A stretch of DNA of 64,000 bases from Indolivaga alginatilytica (GTDB lineage: Bacteria > Bacteroidota > Bacteroidia > Bacteroidales > Dysgonomonadaceae). This document shows, one piece after another, positions 51,493 through 62,400 of this stretch. The DNA lies in assembly GCF_003201355.1 (NCBI RefSeq), contig NZ_QICL01000022.1:1-64000 (forward strand), read 5' to 3'. Below the pieces are notes generated by a model that was given only the letters and a program-made list of their open reading frames with translations, did no database searches and was not told where the DNA came from. Each line of letters begins with the position of its first letter. Position 1 is the first letter of the stretch. The translations under genes and the position numbers were made by a program.

Positions 51493-51933
51493 ATGGAAGA
51501 AGAATCAGTGAAGCCTGAGGCGGTTATAAAGAAGAAGAAAGACAACGAAGCTCCTTCATTTGCCTTTGTTGGTGCAACATGGCTGGTATTATTTGTCGGG
51601 GTGATTGCTTACCTGATTGGATTATATAATGCTGATATGCAGCTAAACGAAAAAGGGTATTATTTTACAATTCTATTGTTTGGACTATTCTCGGCAGTAA
51701 CACTTCAAAAAAGTGTGAGAGATAAACTCGAAGGTATTCCCGTTACTAATATTTTCTTTGCGATAAGTTGGTTTGGTACTATTGTTTCTATCATATTATT
51801 GATAGTTGGTCTTTGGAATGCTGAATTGGCCTTGAGTGAAAAAGGATTTTATGGAATGTCTTATACCTTAAGTTTATTTGCTGCTGTGTCTGTTCAAAAG
51901 AATATCAGAGATACAATGGAGACTAACAAATGA
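51493..51933 (+). CDS. YiaA/YiaB-like two-helix inner membrane protein
   Basis: The 146-residue protein has two copies of the yiaA/B module, each with two membrane helices (residues 25-45 and 55-75, then 92-112 and 120-140). The copies share [31 protein letters not shown] and [31 protein letters not shown]-like blocks. Function is unknown. Its stop overlaps the ATG of the hydrolase gene by 4 bp, so they form an operon. I chose ATG 51493. Confidence 0.78.
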   Translation: MEEESVKPEAVIKKKKDNEAPSFAFVGATWLVLFVGVIAYLIGLYNADMQLNEKGYYFTILLFGLFSAVTLQKSVRDKLEGIPVTNIFFAISWFGTIVSIILLIVGLWNAELALSEKGFYGMSYTLSLFAAVSVQKNIRDTMETNK

Positions 51934-52874
51934 AAAAAGTAATAATAGGTTTAGTTATTACAGTGGTAGTGTTATTAACTATCATCGCTGGCGGAGCAGT
52001 CTATATGTTTGGAGTTTCTTTAGATAGAAAAGTAACACCGACAGATGAAGAAGATGCCTATGCTTTTCTTTATGAACACGACCCGAGCTTAAAAATTTGG
52101 GTAGATAGTTTACGTGAAAATTCGGCATTGCAAGATACGTTTATTGTAGCCACAGACGGCAGTAAACTTCATGCCCTATATGTAAGGTCTGCAATAGCAT
52201 CGCCTAATACAGCACTTATCATTCATGGATATACCGATAACTCGATTCGAATGTTGATGATTGGTCATTTGTACAATAAAGAAATGGGATATAATATCCT
52301 GCTTCCTGACTTAAGAGCACACGGAAAGAGTGATGGTGAGTATATTCAAATGGGTTGGAAAGACCGTCTGGATATTATGGAATGGATAGATGTAACCAAA
52401 GGTATATATGGCGATACTACACGTATGGTAATTCATGGTATATCTATGGGAGCAGCAACAACCATGATGACATCCGGCGAAGATTTGCCCGAAAATATAA
52501 AGTGTTTTGTTGAAGACTGTGGATATACAAGCGTTTGGGATGAATTTACCCATAAACTAAAAGATGATTATGGGTTGCCTGCATTTCCTATACTAAATGC
52601 AGCCTCTTCGTATTCTCAAATGAAAGTGGGTTGGAACTTCAAAGAAGCATCGGCTCTGGAGCAGTTGAAAAAAAGTAAACTGCCTATGTTCTTTATTCAT
52701 GGAGACAAAGATACCTATGTGCCTACTTGGATGGTAAACGTGCTTTACGATGCCAAGCAAGGTGATAAAGAATTGTGGATTGTGCCCAATGTTGAACATG
52801 CTAATGCTTATTGGGATTGTACCGATGAGTATGTTGCTAAAACAAATCAATTTGTAAGTAAATATATCAATTGA
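51930..52874 (+). CDS. Alpha/beta hydrolase
   Basis: The 314-residue protein starts with one membrane anchor or signal helix (residues 3-28). It then has the alpha/beta hydrolase fold: IIHGYTDN near residue 95, [13 protein letters not shown] near 127-139, the nucleophile elbow GISMGAAT (Ser) near 172-179, and [11 protein letters not shown] near 254-264 with the acid Asp. The His is likely in NVEHANAY near 290. It faces the periplasm. Substrate unknown. Translationally coupled to the YiaA-like gene. Confidence 0.82.
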   Translation: MKKVIIGLVITVVVLLTIIAGGAVYMFGVSLDRKVTPTDEEDAYAFLYEHDPSLKIWVDSLRENSALQDTFIVATDGSKLHALYVRSAIASPNTALIIHGYTDNSIRMLMIGHLYNKEMGYNILLPDLRAHGKSDGEYIQMGWKDRLDIMEWIDVTKGIYGDTTRMVIHGISMGAATTMMTSGEDLPENIKCFVEDCGYTSVWDEFTHKLKDDYGLPAFPILNAASSYSQMKVGWNFKEASALEQLKKSKLPMFFIHGDKDTYVPTWMVNVLYDAKQGDKELWIVPNVEHANAYWDCTDEYVAKTNQFVSKYIN

Positions 52875-52899
52875 GGTTACGACCTTATTTGACTAAATA

Positions 52900-52931
52900 A
52901 TGAAAGGCGAGTTTTTTAACTTGCCTTTCAT
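52900..52931 (+). terminator. Terminator of the YiaA-hydrolase operon
   Basis: A 12-bp stem with one G-U pair (52900-52911 with 52920-52931), loop TTTTTTAA, then a T-run. Confidence 0.75.
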
Positions 52932-53059
52932 CGTTTTATAAATTGAGATAATGTTTTTTAGTAAAAATTCAGTTTCGTATTAATAGCTACTAATGGGTAT
53001 TGACTTTTTGTTTTAGTATATTTGTAAAATAATAATGGGTACGACCTAAAATAAGAGTA

Positions 53060-54007
53060 ATGAAGAATAGAATAACAGAAGTTTTTAATATAAAATATCC
53101 GATTATATCGGGAGGTATGGTTTGGTGTAGCGGATGGCGATTGGCTTCAGCTGTGAGTAATGCCGGAGGACTTGGGCTTATCGGTGCAGGATCTATGTAT
53201 CCTGAGGTGTTGAGAGAACATATTCAGAAGTGTAAAGCTGCAACCAATAATACATTCGGGGTGAATGTGCCTCTATTGTATCCTAATATCGAAGAGATAA
53301 TCAATATTATAATTGAGGAAGGTGTAAAAGTAGTGTTTACTTCTGCGGGAAATCCAAAAACATGGACTAAGAAATTACAGGATAGTGGCATTAAGGTTGC
53401 TCACGTAGTATCTAGCTCCAAGTTTGCGGTAAAATGTCAGGAAGCAGGCGTAGACGTGGTTGTTGCCGAAGGTTTCGAAGCCGGGGGACATAACGGAAGA
53501 GAAGAAACTACAACCTTGATTTTGATTCCTCAGGTTCGTAAAAGTATAGATATACCTTTGATTGCTGCCGGAGGTATTGCAACAGGTAACGGTATGTTGG
53601 CTGCTTTGGCACTGGGAGCCGAAGGAGTACAAATAGGAACCCGTTTTGCATTGACTCAGGAAAGTTCTGCTGCTGCTGAATTCAAGAACCTGTGTGTGAA
53701 TCTGAATGAAGGAGATACATTGTTGTCTCTAAAGAAAGTAGGACCAACCCGAATGATAAAGAACGAGTTTTACAAACAAGTTCAGGAAGCCGAAGATAGA
53801 GGTGCTTCAGCCGAAGAAATAAAAGCTCTTCTGGGAAGAGGGCGTTCTAAAAAAGGAATATTTGAAGGAGACCTTGTAGAAGGCGAACTTGAGATAGGAC
53901 AAATAGCTTCTCTGATTAAAGATCTGCCATTGGCAGAAGATGTTGTAAAATCAATTATTACAGAATTCAATGCAAGTGCAAAAGCTCTGTCCGGAATTTC
54001 TTTCTAA
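53060..54007 (+). CDS. Nitronate monooxygenase / FabK-like flavoprotein
   Basis: The 315-residue TIM-barrel FMN protein has YPIISGGMVWCSGWRLASAVSNAGGLGLIG (in two blocks over residues 13-43), GHNGREETTT near 143 and the phosphate-binding IAAGGIATGNG near 171-181. The family covers nitronate monooxygenases and FabK-type enoyl-ACP reductases; the sequence does not let me choose. Length is in the normal range. The stop codon is the first TAA of a dispersed repeat. Confidence 0.85.
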   Translation: MKNRITEVFNIKYPIISGGMVWCSGWRLASAVSNAGGLGLIGAGSMYPEVLREHIQKCKAATNNTFGVNVPLLYPNIEEIINIIIEEGVKVVFTSAGNPKTWTKKLQDSGIKVAHVVSSSKFAVKCQEAGVDVVVAEGFEAGGHNGREETTTLILIPQVRKSIDIPLIAAGGIATGNGMLAALALGAEGVQIGTRFALTQESSAAAEFKNLCVNLNEGDTLLSLKKVGPTRMIKNEFYKQVQEAEDRGASAEEIKALLGRGRSKKGIFEGDLVEGELEIGQIASLIKDLPLAEDVVKSIITEFNASAKALSGISF

Positions 54008-54083
54008 GGTCTCAGACCTTTTTATTGCTTTGGTAAGCATCGCAACAACAGATAGTTATGATTCTGAAATACAGCATCAAATC
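54005..54083 (+). repeat. Dispersed hairpin repeat, most complete copy
   Basis: TAAGGTCTCAGACCTT, then a T-run, TTGCTTTGGTAAGCATCGCAACAACAGATAGTTATGATTCTGAAATACAGCATCAAATC. It begins at the stop codon of the flavoprotein gene and ends 34 bp before the next start. Confidence 0.8.
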
Positions 54084-54117
54084 TTTTCTGTTACTTAATT
54101 ACTTGTAACTACTTAAA

Positions 54118-54945
54118 ATGCAGTACGATCTTTTTGCACCTGTTCCAAAATATAAATTAATAAGTCTTTCGAGTGGTAGTAGTGGCAATTGCTACTACTT
54201 GGGAACTTCTCAATACGGTATCCTTATTGATGCCGGTATTGGTATGCGTACCATCAAAAAATACCTGCGTGAGTATGGTGTTGCTATGGAAACCATCGTT
54301 GCGGTATTAGTTACGCACGATCATGCCGACCATATCAAATCAATCGGAGGCTTTGGCGGAAAGCTGAATATTCCTGTCTATGCAACTGAGATAGTGCATG
54401 CAGGAATAGAAAGAAGCCGCTTTGTTGAAGAAAAATTTACGGGGGTGAAGCGAGTTGTCGAAAAAGAAAAGACTTTTGAAATAAAAGAATTTCAGATCAC
54501 CGCTTTCGAAGTTCCTCATGATACGATCGAAAATGTAGGATATCAGATAAAGGTTGGAGATAAGACAATAGTCTTAGTTACCGATGTTGGTTGTATAACA
54601 GATACTATTTCGAAATATGCCCGATCGGCTAATCATCTTATTATAGAAGCGAACTATGATGAGGAAATGCTCAGTTGTGGACGTTATCCTGCCTATCTTA
54701 AGCAGCGTATCACTTCGGGGATGGGGCATTTAAGTAATCGTCTTACGGGAGAATTGCTTACCAGTATTTACCACGATAAGTTAGATGAAATATGGCTTTG
54801 CCATCTTAGTCAGGACAATAATCATCCCGATCTTGCTTATAAAACAGTTGAATGTGCATTGAATTTGCAAGGAATAAAAGTAGGAAAAGATGTAACGCTT
54901 AAAACTCTTAGCCGAGGGAAACCCTCTGGATTAAGAGAGTTCTAA
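54118..54945 (+). CDS. MBL-fold metallo-hydrolase (YycJ/WalJ-like)
   Basis: The 275-residue protein has the metallo-beta-lactamase motif THDHADHI (residues 64-71), the GSSGNCYYLG opening (residues 20-29), VLVTDVGCIT near 158 and the LCHLSQDNNHPD end block near 222-233. It is in the YycJ/WalJ group, which is probably a nuclease or hydrolase linked to DNA repair or cell-wall signalling. Two metals are bound by the His and Asp residues. The gene follows a dispersed repeat. Confidence 0.85.
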   Translation: MQYDLFAPVPKYKLISLSSGSSGNCYYLGTSQYGILIDAGIGMRTIKKYLREYGVAMETIVAVLVTHDHADHIKSIGGFGGKLNIPVYATEIVHAGIERSRFVEEKFTGVKRVVEKEKTFEIKEFQITAFEVPHDTIENVGYQIKVGDKTIVLVTDVGCITDTISKYARSANHLIIEANYDEEMLSCGRYPAYLKQRITSGMGHLSNRLTGELLTSIYHDKLDEIWLCHLSQDNNHPDLAYKTVECALNLQGIKVGKDVTLKTLSRGKPSGLREF

Positions 54946-55213
54946 ATATGGGACACATAAAATGAATTAATGATTCTCTTATAGGGGATTTGTAACCTTT
55001 TATTATATTTACAGAATATAAAGGCATCTTTTTGAAAGATATGCCAATGCAGTAAATAAATATGTTTTTGTGAAAAGTTAAAATTTAACCATTTAGATCC
55101 GGATGCGTGTATTGAGCTATAAAGAGAGATTAATTCAAACAGAACTTTTTTGATCATATTTCTACTGCTTTTATTTCTATGAAAAACAAATTAACTAACC
55201 AATTAATCATAAT

Positions 55214-55382
55214 ATGAAAAACCAGATTGTCCTATCCCTCGGATTATTTTTTGTGAGTATAAGCTACTCACAAGTCTCGATTCACACCATAAGCACTGTA
55301 AATACAAGAGATTGTGAATTTTAATATTATAAGAGAGACTGATTATACTTCGTTTATGAATGTATTATTTGCAATAAAATAA
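55214..55382 (+). pseudogene. Decayed copy of the short secreted protein upstream of the second PKD gene
   Basis: The start encodes MKNQIVLSLGLFFVSISYSQ and VSIHT, a signal peptide like those of 34346 and 36451, then a stop. About 110 bases later, in another frame, NIIRETDYTSFMNVLFAIK ends at TAA (55380-55382), matching the ends of the two paralogues (KEADYATFMNVVFVIK). The middle of the gene is missing. It lies 12 bp before the second PKD gene, mirroring the order at 34-37 kb. Confidence 0.65.
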
Positions 55383-55393
55383 GAAACAACAAC

Positions 55394-56878
55394 ATGAGAA
55401 GAATATCTATTTTAGTATTATTAGTTCTGACCTGTCTCCATATACAAGCACAGAAGGAAACTAATTGGTGGTATTTTGGAAGAAATGCAGGTCTGAATTT
55501 TAATATTTTACAAAGTGTAACATCGGATGCCGGAATACCCACAGCGGGTATGCCTACTTCGGTAGACGGTCCGTTGAATGCCTATGAGGGTTGTTTTACA
55601 TTATCGGATTCCGATGGGAATCTATTGATGTCGTCAAACGGTATGACTGTTTACAATAAAAACAATGTAGGAATGTTTAACGGGGCGGGGCTTCTGGGTG
55701 GTGATTCTTCGACACAATCCGGTATTGTGGTGCCTGTACCGGGAAGTCCCGATAAATTCTATGTTATATCGGTTGCTGCAGAGCAAGGAGCAAACGGAAT
55801 CACTTATTCTACAGTAGATATGTCTCTTGAAAGTGGCTTAGGAGCTGTAACCTCAACAAAAAATGTAAAATTATTAGCAGGGCCTACCGATGAAAATATA
55901 GCGGCTATACGCCATGCAAACGGTATGGATTATTGGTTAATGCACCGCAGAATGCAGAACAACATACTCACCATTTATGTCTGGGCTGTAACCTCATCGG
56001 GTATTGCTTCTACTCCAGTTATTTATAGTCTGAGTAATACTCCGGGATATGGTTCGGTGACCTATTTAGGTTACCTCAAATTTACATCAGACGGGTCTCG
56101 GTTTGCATCACCTCTGCGTGGCACAGGACACATTGTTTCCGGAGTTTTTGATACTCAAACAGGTATACCGTCCGACATACAATCAAGAAGAATATCCGCA
56201 GTCGACCTGAATGGTTACAGTGTAGAATTTTCGCCTTCCGGCGAGCAGCTATATTTAGGGGTATGGGGTGGAACCGGTAACTATTTATATCAAATCAGTT
56301 GGGATGGTTTGCGTAATACAACCAATATGGCTTATCAATATCCGAATCAAATAAATACGCTGCAAGTTTCTCCGGATGGAAGAATTTATGGAATACGGGA
56401 CGCAAGCAAGAACTTGTTTGTAATCATGAATCCCGAAGCGACAAGCGGCAATGCTGATGTAAGGGTCTTTTCTGCATTTTTAAAAGGAAATGCTGCGGGA
56501 GGGTTGCCCACTTTTGCTGCCTCCTTCTTCAATGCAAAAGCGAAAGACAAATCTTTTGTTTGTGTAGGGAATGATTTTAAATATGCAGTAGAAGTAAGCA
56601 TGACCGGTGCAGTGGCTGATCAGCCGACTAAATTGGAGTGGAATTTTGGCGATGGTTCAGCAAAAGTAACACAAAATATAGTTGCCGGCACCACAGTATA
56701 TAAGCAGACACACAATTATGCTGTAACAGGCAAATATGCCATAACCATCACACCCTACAAAGCTAGCGGAATAGCTCTCGCAACTGTTACATTGCCGGCC
56801 AATGTGGTAGATTGTGTAATCCAGACTAACAGAATGATACGGACCGATTTGCTCAATACGGCTCAACAGAAAAAATAA
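55394..56878 (+). CDS. Secreted PKD-domain protein, second copy
   Basis: The 494-residue protein has a signal peptide (cleavage near HIQAQ), a propeller-like N-terminal region (YEGCFTLSDSDGNLLMSSNGM, FTSDGSRFASP, FSPSGEQLYL, VSPDGRIYGI), a C-terminal PKD domain and the same final tail NRMIRTDLLNTAQQKK as 34945-36435. It is preceded by a decayed copy of the short partner gene. The last 110 residues are nearly the same as in the other copy. No type IX sorting domain is apparent. Probably surface-exposed. Confidence 0.7.
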   Translation: MRRISILVLLVLTCLHIQAQKETNWWYFGRNAGLNFNILQSVTSDAGIPTAGMPTSVDGPLNAYEGCFTLSDSDGNLLMSSNGMTVYNKNNVGMFNGAGLLGGDSSTQSGIVVPVPGSPDKFYVISVAAEQGANGITYSTVDMSLESGLGAVTSTKNVKLLAGPTDENIAAIRHANGMDYWLMHRRMQNNILTIYVWAVTSSGIASTPVIYSLSNTPGYGSVTYLGYLKFTSDGSRFASPLRGTGHIVSGVFDTQTGIPSDIQSRRISAVDLNGYSVEFSPSGEQLYLGVWGGTGNYLYQISWDGLRNTTNMAYQYPNQINTLQVSPDGRIYGIRDASKNLFVIMNPEATSGNADVRVFSAFLKGNAAGGLPTFAASFFNAKAKDKSFVCVGNDFKYAVEVSMTGAVADQPTKLEWNFGDGSAKVTQNIVAGTTVYKQTHNYAVTGKYAITITPYKASGIALATVTLPANVVDCVIQTNRMIRTDLLNTAQQKK

Positions 56879-56977
56879 CGGGAAATGAATTTCTTAGATA
56901 TAAAATTCAGGTTACACTAGGTTTACTTATTCTATTTTTGAATCTATGCCATAGTAGTAAATATGTACTGTTACGTA

Positions 56978-57009
56978 AAAAAGAGAAGTACCGATGCACT
57001 TCTCTTTTT
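56978..57009. terminator. Bidirectional terminator
   Basis: A 12-bp stem (56978-56989 with 56998-57009) with an 8-nt loop, A-rich and T-rich flanks, between convergent genes. Confidence 0.8.
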
Positions 57010-57076
57010 ATTTATGCTTATTAATTAAAATAACTTCTAGATATTGTTTCTTTTGACGATGGAAATGACTAAAGCT

Positions 57077-57925
57077 TTACTCTAACATCAGATTTAGAAT
57101 AGGCTGATGCTCCTCGAAAAGAGAAGAATACTCTATTGCTAGTTCACTTGTATGAAAACCAAAGAGTAAGCGTGTGAGCATATTTATATTTACTGCAATA
57201 TCAAAATCAGATGAGTTGCTTTGAGCTACTTCCCCTTTACTTATTTGATAAATATCTTTCTCAACTTTTATCTTAAAATTCTTATCGAGATTCTTTTTTG
57301 CATATAACCTCAACATAACCGATGGGGCTATAATATAAGACATGCCTGCAAGATTATACTTAGGAGGACAGTCGTCTTGCAAGTATTCTTTGACGATAGT
57401 TTCGAAATCGTACTCCGATTTTAAAACACAGAAATCGTTTTGCTGATATATTTTGTCAAATTCCTGATATGCGTCAGACCAATTACTCTCCTGTTTTTTC
57501 AAGAACTTGCTGAATTCGATATCCTTTGTCCCTTTGTCGAATGTTGTGGCGAATCCATATTTCTCGTAATACCCGAAAAGCCAATCCTCGGCAGGCACTA
57601 AAATAGAAAGTGGAATATTTCGCTCTCTCATAATTGAAAAAGACTCACGGATCAATTTCCCCATATAACCCTTATTCCTGTATTCGGATAAGGTGCATAA
57701 CCCGGCCAGATAATAAAAAGGAATTACCTCACCATAGAACCTGATGGTATAGGGAATCATTTGCAAAGAAGCTACAGCCTTCTTATCGACCCAATATATG
57801 AGTGTATTCTCGTCTCTGTATTGTCGGGAGAAATACAAATCCATATATTCTTCGGTGTCTTCGAAGCAGGTTTTCCACATCGAACGAACTTCAGAAGCTG
57901 TGTTTTTATTTGCAAATTGAATCAT
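57077..57925 (-). CDS. GNAT family N-acetyltransferase (Eis-like)
   Basis: The 282-residue protein has an N-terminal GNAT domain with LAGLCTLSEYRNKGYMGKLIRES (residues 72-94), including the acetyl-CoA loop RNKGYMG. A second domain and an SCP2-like C-terminal part end near residue 280. This resembles the Eis type of enhanced acetyltransferases. The substrate is unknown. It lies 39 bp downstream of a DUF2156 protein on the same strand, so the two are probably cotranscribed. Confidence 0.78.
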   Translation of the reverse strand: MIQFANKNTASEVRSMWKTCFEDTEEYMDLYFSRQYRDENTLIYWVDKKAVASLQMIPYTIRFYGEVIPFYYLAGLCTLSEYRNKGYMGKLIRESFSIMRERNIPLSILVPAEDWLFGYYEKYGFATTFDKGTKDIEFSKFLKKQESNWSDAYQEFDKIYQQNDFCVLKSEYDFETIVKEYLQDDCPPKYNLAGMSYIIAPSVMLRLYAKKNLDKNFKIKVEKDIYQISKGEVAQSNSSDFDIAVNINMLTRLLFGFHTSELAIEYSSLFEEHQPILNLMLE

Positions 57926-57964
57926 ATTTTTAAGGCTCAGTTGAATAATAAATAGGGTTTCTAA

Positions 57965-58858
57965 TTAACAGGGAATCAATAACCCTTCCTCCAGTAAAAT
58001 ATCAGGCTGATACGAAAGCTTGGCTTTTCGCAGTGATTCCAATCCCATATCCTCTTCTCTGTTGATGTACTTAAACTTAGAAGCTTCGTGCTCTATAAAT
58101 TGTTGATTAATTATGGTATATGCTCCATGGATTTCTCCAAAAGCTTTTTCAACATGCACCACAAAAGTATCTTCAGTTAATTGTTCTCCAATGGTGAAAG
58201 CTATGATTTTACCATTTACACGGATGGCTCCACCTGTGAGTTGCAGAAAATCAAAATGCTCTAACATCAATCGGGTTGCAATATAATCATATTGTAGCGA
58301 TCTGTTTTTGTCCTCTTTAATATTCTCCCACTCATCAAGCATGGCAGCACATTCTGTCAGCTCTTTTTTACTTGTAATAGGGAAGTACTGCCAATCGGGA
58401 TTATCTGATTTGAATCGGTTGATATGATTACGTTTGCTTTGTAATTTCTTACCCGAAAGAGAAATTAATTTCGAAGAAAGGTAGATATACTCATCGTTAT
58501 TTCGCTCGTGTATGTGTTTGAATTGATTCGGCATTTTTTTGTTGATCATTTCCCACATCTCAAGAGTGATACCCTTCATCTGAAAAGGGATATTAGATGC
58601 TTTAGCATCAGCTTGCAACATATGAATTGCTTCATTAACAGGCATCGGACCGATGGGCATCATGTAATAGATCTTACCATCTGTTTCCAGAAATTTAAGA
58701 AATAGAGTTTTGTGTTGAATGTCGTATTGGGTTTTGAATTTAGCATTCCATGTAAACATGTTGGTGAAGCTAAAATCGCATGCACGAAAAGTGTTGCCAT
58801 CCAGACAAGCATCTATCTGAGGCTTATCGGATAGTTCTATTTGTTTAAAATGAATCAT
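57965..58858 (-). CDS. DUF2156 (phosphatidylglycerol lysyltransferase C-terminal type) protein
   Basis: The 297-residue soluble protein has a GNAT-like double fold: ACDFSFTNMFTWN near residue 27-39, LSGKKLQSKRNHINRFKSDNPDW near 133-155, and INREEDMGLESLRKAKLSYQPD near 262-283. This is the DUF2156 pattern shared with the catalytic domain of MprF, but without membrane helices. It may transfer an aminoacyl group from charged tRNA. Neighbour of a GNAT gene in one operon. Confidence 0.78.
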   Translation of the reverse strand: MIHFKQIELSDKPQIDACLDGNTFRACDFSFTNMFTWNAKFKTQYDIQHKTLFLKFLETDGKIYYMMPIGPMPVNEAIHMLQADAKASNIPFQMKGITLEMWEMINKKMPNQFKHIHERNNDEYIYLSSKLISLSGKKLQSKRNHINRFKSDNPDWQYFPITSKKELTECAAMLDEWENIKEDKNRSLQYDYIATRLMLEHFDFLQLTGGAIRVNGKIIAFTIGEQLTEDTFVVHVEKAFGEIHGAYTIINQQFIEHEASKFKYINREEDMGLESLRKAKLSYQPDILLEEGLLIPC

Positions 58859-58934
58859 AACTACTTAATTAAAGTAATGTTAAATGTTTATTGCCATACT
58901 TTTCTTCAAAGTATGGTTGAGTAACATAGTTGAT

Positions 58935-58995
58935 CTAAATAGTAAAAAGGTCTCTGACCTTAGCCTATCAAACAATTGTTATTCTTGTTATGTTC
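58935..58995 (-). repeat. Degenerate dispersed hairpin repeat copy
   Basis: AGTAAAAAGGTCTCTGACCTTAG with flanking sequence weakly like the repeat. It lies between divergent genes. Confidence 0.5.
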
Positions 58996-59118
58996 AATGT
59001 ATAACAAAAAGCACGCCGAAAATTTGAACGGACAAATCTTTCTTTCAGTCTGACAATTTTTAAGTATATTTGATTCTCTAATTAAGGTTATAAACCTTCT
59101 ATTTTACGTTATATCATT

Positions 59119-59466
59119 ATGAAAACTAATAATGACTGGAAAGACAGGTTGAATGTAGTCTATTCGACCAATCCCGATTATAAATATGATTCGGAAGACG
59201 AAGAAGAGGTAGTTGCTATACCTAAAGAAAAACAACTGCTAAGAATAGAACTCGATAAGAGAAACCGCAAAGGTAAATCGGTAACCTTAATTACTAATTT
59301 TGTGGGTTCGGACGATGATTTGCAGGATTTGGCAAAATCACTTAAAACCCGTTGTGGGGTAGGAGGTTCGGCACGTGATGGCGAAATTCTTCTTCAAGGC
59401 GATTTCAGAACCAAAGTTTTAGAGCTTTTACAAAAAGACGGATATGCTAAGGCACGAATCATCTGA
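59119..59466 (+). CDS. SUI1/YciH translation factor
   Basis: The 115-residue protein has an acidic N-terminal half and a SUI1 domain (residues 35-115) with KRNRKGKSVTLITNFVGSDDDL and the CGVGGSARDGEILLQGDFRTKV block. YciH/SUI1 proteins act in translation initiation fidelity. Its end overlaps the next gene by 23 bp, so the two are translationally linked. Confidence 0.88.
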   Translation: MKTNNDWKDRLNVVYSTNPDYKYDSEDEEEVVAIPKEKQLLRIELDKRNRKGKSVTLITNFVGSDDDLQDLAKSLKTRCGVGGSARDGEILLQGDFRTKVLELLQKDGYAKARII

Positions 59467-62400
59467 TAGTGCAAACCTAACTGTTTATAAAGCTTCTGCC
59501 GGATCGGGTAAAACACACCGATTGACAGAGGAGTATCTTCTATTGCTCTTTTCTTCACCATTTTCGTACAAACATATACTGGCTGTAACCTTTACCAATA
59601 AGGCTACCGAAGAAATGAAAAGCCGTATTATAGAAGAACTTGCCAAATTGGCATCGGATAAACCATCGGACTATGTAAAGAGCCTGAGGGAAAAATATAA
59701 TAAGTCCGAAGAGTGGGTGAGGGCACAAGCCCGAAAGATATTGATTAGTATACTTCACGATTATTCATCATTTTCGATCAGTACGATTGATCGGTTCTTC
59801 CAACAAACCATGCGGGCTTTTACCCGTGAAATTGGTTTGGGTGGAGGTTATAATGTAGAACTCGATACAGGTAAGGTCTTAGGTGAAGCAATTGATTCGA
59901 TGCTTTATGACTTAGAAAAAAGCGAGAATGAGCAGTTACTCGATTGGTTGATACGTTTCTCGGAAGAGAAAATAGAGAGTGGAGAGACTTGGAATATCCG
60001 AAATGATATACAATCGTTATCCACCGAAATTTTTAAAGAAACCTACAAAGCTTTCAGCGATCAAATACAAGCTGATATTGCCGATAAAGCTTTGTTAGAC
60101 GATTACAAAAAAACGCTGATAATCTATATTCAGCAATACGAAAAGAGATCGAGAGAAATTGCCGAAAAGGCACTAAATACAATGGTGAGGTTTGATCTTC
60201 GTCCCGAAGATTTTAAAGGAGGAGCCCGTTCTACTTTCTTTAGTTTTTTGAAGTGGGCAACAGGCGAAATAAAAGAACCTACCGATACATTCCGTAAACT
60301 ACCCGATGATGTATCGGGTTGGTACACCAAAACTACTCCAGCCGATGCAAAATCTAAAATAGAAGATGCATTTGGAAATGGATTAAATGATTGTGTTTGC
60401 GAAATCATTGCTCACTACGACAATTCGGCAACCTATCAGACTGCTTACGAGATCAACCGTTACTTTTTCACCCTAGGTATATTGGGTGATGTCGATAAAA
60501 AAGTAAGACAATATGCCGCCGAAAATAATGTGATGCTAATTTCGGATACTACCGAATTACTGAACAAAATTATTGAGGGGACTGACACTCCGTTTGTGTA
60601 TGAAAAGGTAGGAACCCGTGTAGATCATTACATGATAGATGAGTTTCAGGATACATCCAATATGCAGTGGAAAAACTTTCTTCCCTTGGTAAGAGATAGT
60701 CTTTCTGCCGGAAACAAGAATCTTATCGTAGGCGATGTAAAACAAAGTATCTACCGTTGGCGAAACTCGGACTGGAAACTTCTGGATGAGCAACTTGATA
60801 TAGATTTTAAAACCAATGGTGTTATTCATAAATCTCTTGATACTAATTGGCGAAGTGGCGAGAATGTAATAAACTTCAATAATGCTATTTTCGAAATAGG
60901 TTCAAAGTTATTGCAAAGCTTATACAATGAAGGTTTGGATGATATAACTTATGATGAAGCTTTAGCTCCTTTATATACTCGAATTGAGGGGGCTTATAAA
61001 GATTCTTATCAATATCTTCCCGAAAAGAAGAAAGGTAACCCTTCGGGGCATGTGAAAGTTCATTTTATAGATACCGAAGAAAATACCAATTGGCAGGCTT
61101 ATGTATTGGATCAGTTGCCTCATACTATCGAAGAACTTCAAGATAAAGGATATTCACTAAAAGACATTGCAATACTCGTACGCACCAAGAAAGAAGGAGC
61201 AGAAGTTGCAAACCGACTTTTGGAATATAAAAATTTACAAAAGCACTCGAAATACAGATATGACATTATTTCGGATGAAGCTCTATTTATAAAGAATTCT
61301 AAGAGTATCAAGCTTGTTGTTTCGTTATTGAAATATTTGCGTAACCCTTCCGATTTTACCTTGAGGACATTAGCTATATACGAATACTTCAAGTTCAAAG
61401 ATCAGCTAACAGCCGAAGAAACAATTTGCACACACCTCTCAAACTCCGATGACTTTCCCGAAGAGGTTTCTATTGAACTGAATCGTATAAAAGAACTTCC
61501 TCTCTATGAAATGACTGAAGAAATATTCGATCTTTTCAAAGAGGCAATGGAAAGCAACGAGAATATCTATATTCAAGCATTTATGGATATGGTACTCGAT
61601 TTTTCGGTGAAACACTCTTCCGATCTTGATTCCTTCCTGCAATGGTGGGACGAAAGCGGACAAACCAAAACGATATTCACCCCTGATGGGCAGGATGCCA
61701 TACGTATTATGACTATCCATAAGTCGAAAGGTCTGGGTTTCGAAGTCGTACTTCTACCTTTCGGCCATTGGGATATAGATCATAAGATGCCGACTATCCT
61801 TTGGTGTCAACCCCGATTCGAGCCTTTCAACCGCTTGCAGCTAGTTCCCGTGAAATACTCTCAAAAGCTTAAGAACACCATCTTTGCTTATGAATATTTT
61901 GATGAGAAACTGCATGCTTTTATCGACAATTTCAATGTATTGTATGTGGCTCTTACTCGTGCTAAGAATGATTTAATTATATTTTCACCTAAGCCTAAAG
62001 ACAAGCAAAAGGGAATCAATTCTATATCTTCACTTCTTTGGGCTTGTGTTCATGCCGAAGCAAAACCTCAGGAGGGGAAATTTTTTGTATCATTAGAAGA
62101 ATCTATGGATCAAGAATCCGATTGTTTCGAATTAGGCGAAAGCAAAGGAGATGCACTTTCGAAAAGAGGCTCTGATACACTTTCGGAAAACGAAGTCAGT
62201 ATCGGTGTATTAGCTAGTATCTCTTTTGATGACAGACTTAAATTAAGATTAAACAATAAGTACTTCTTTTCCGAAAACGGACAACGTGAGTATGGAACCC
62301 TTATGCACGAAATAGTAAGTAAGGTAACATCTTTTGAAGATCTGGATAAAGTGGTGGAAACCTATCAGCTATCGGGCGAAATAACAGAAGAGGAAAGAGA

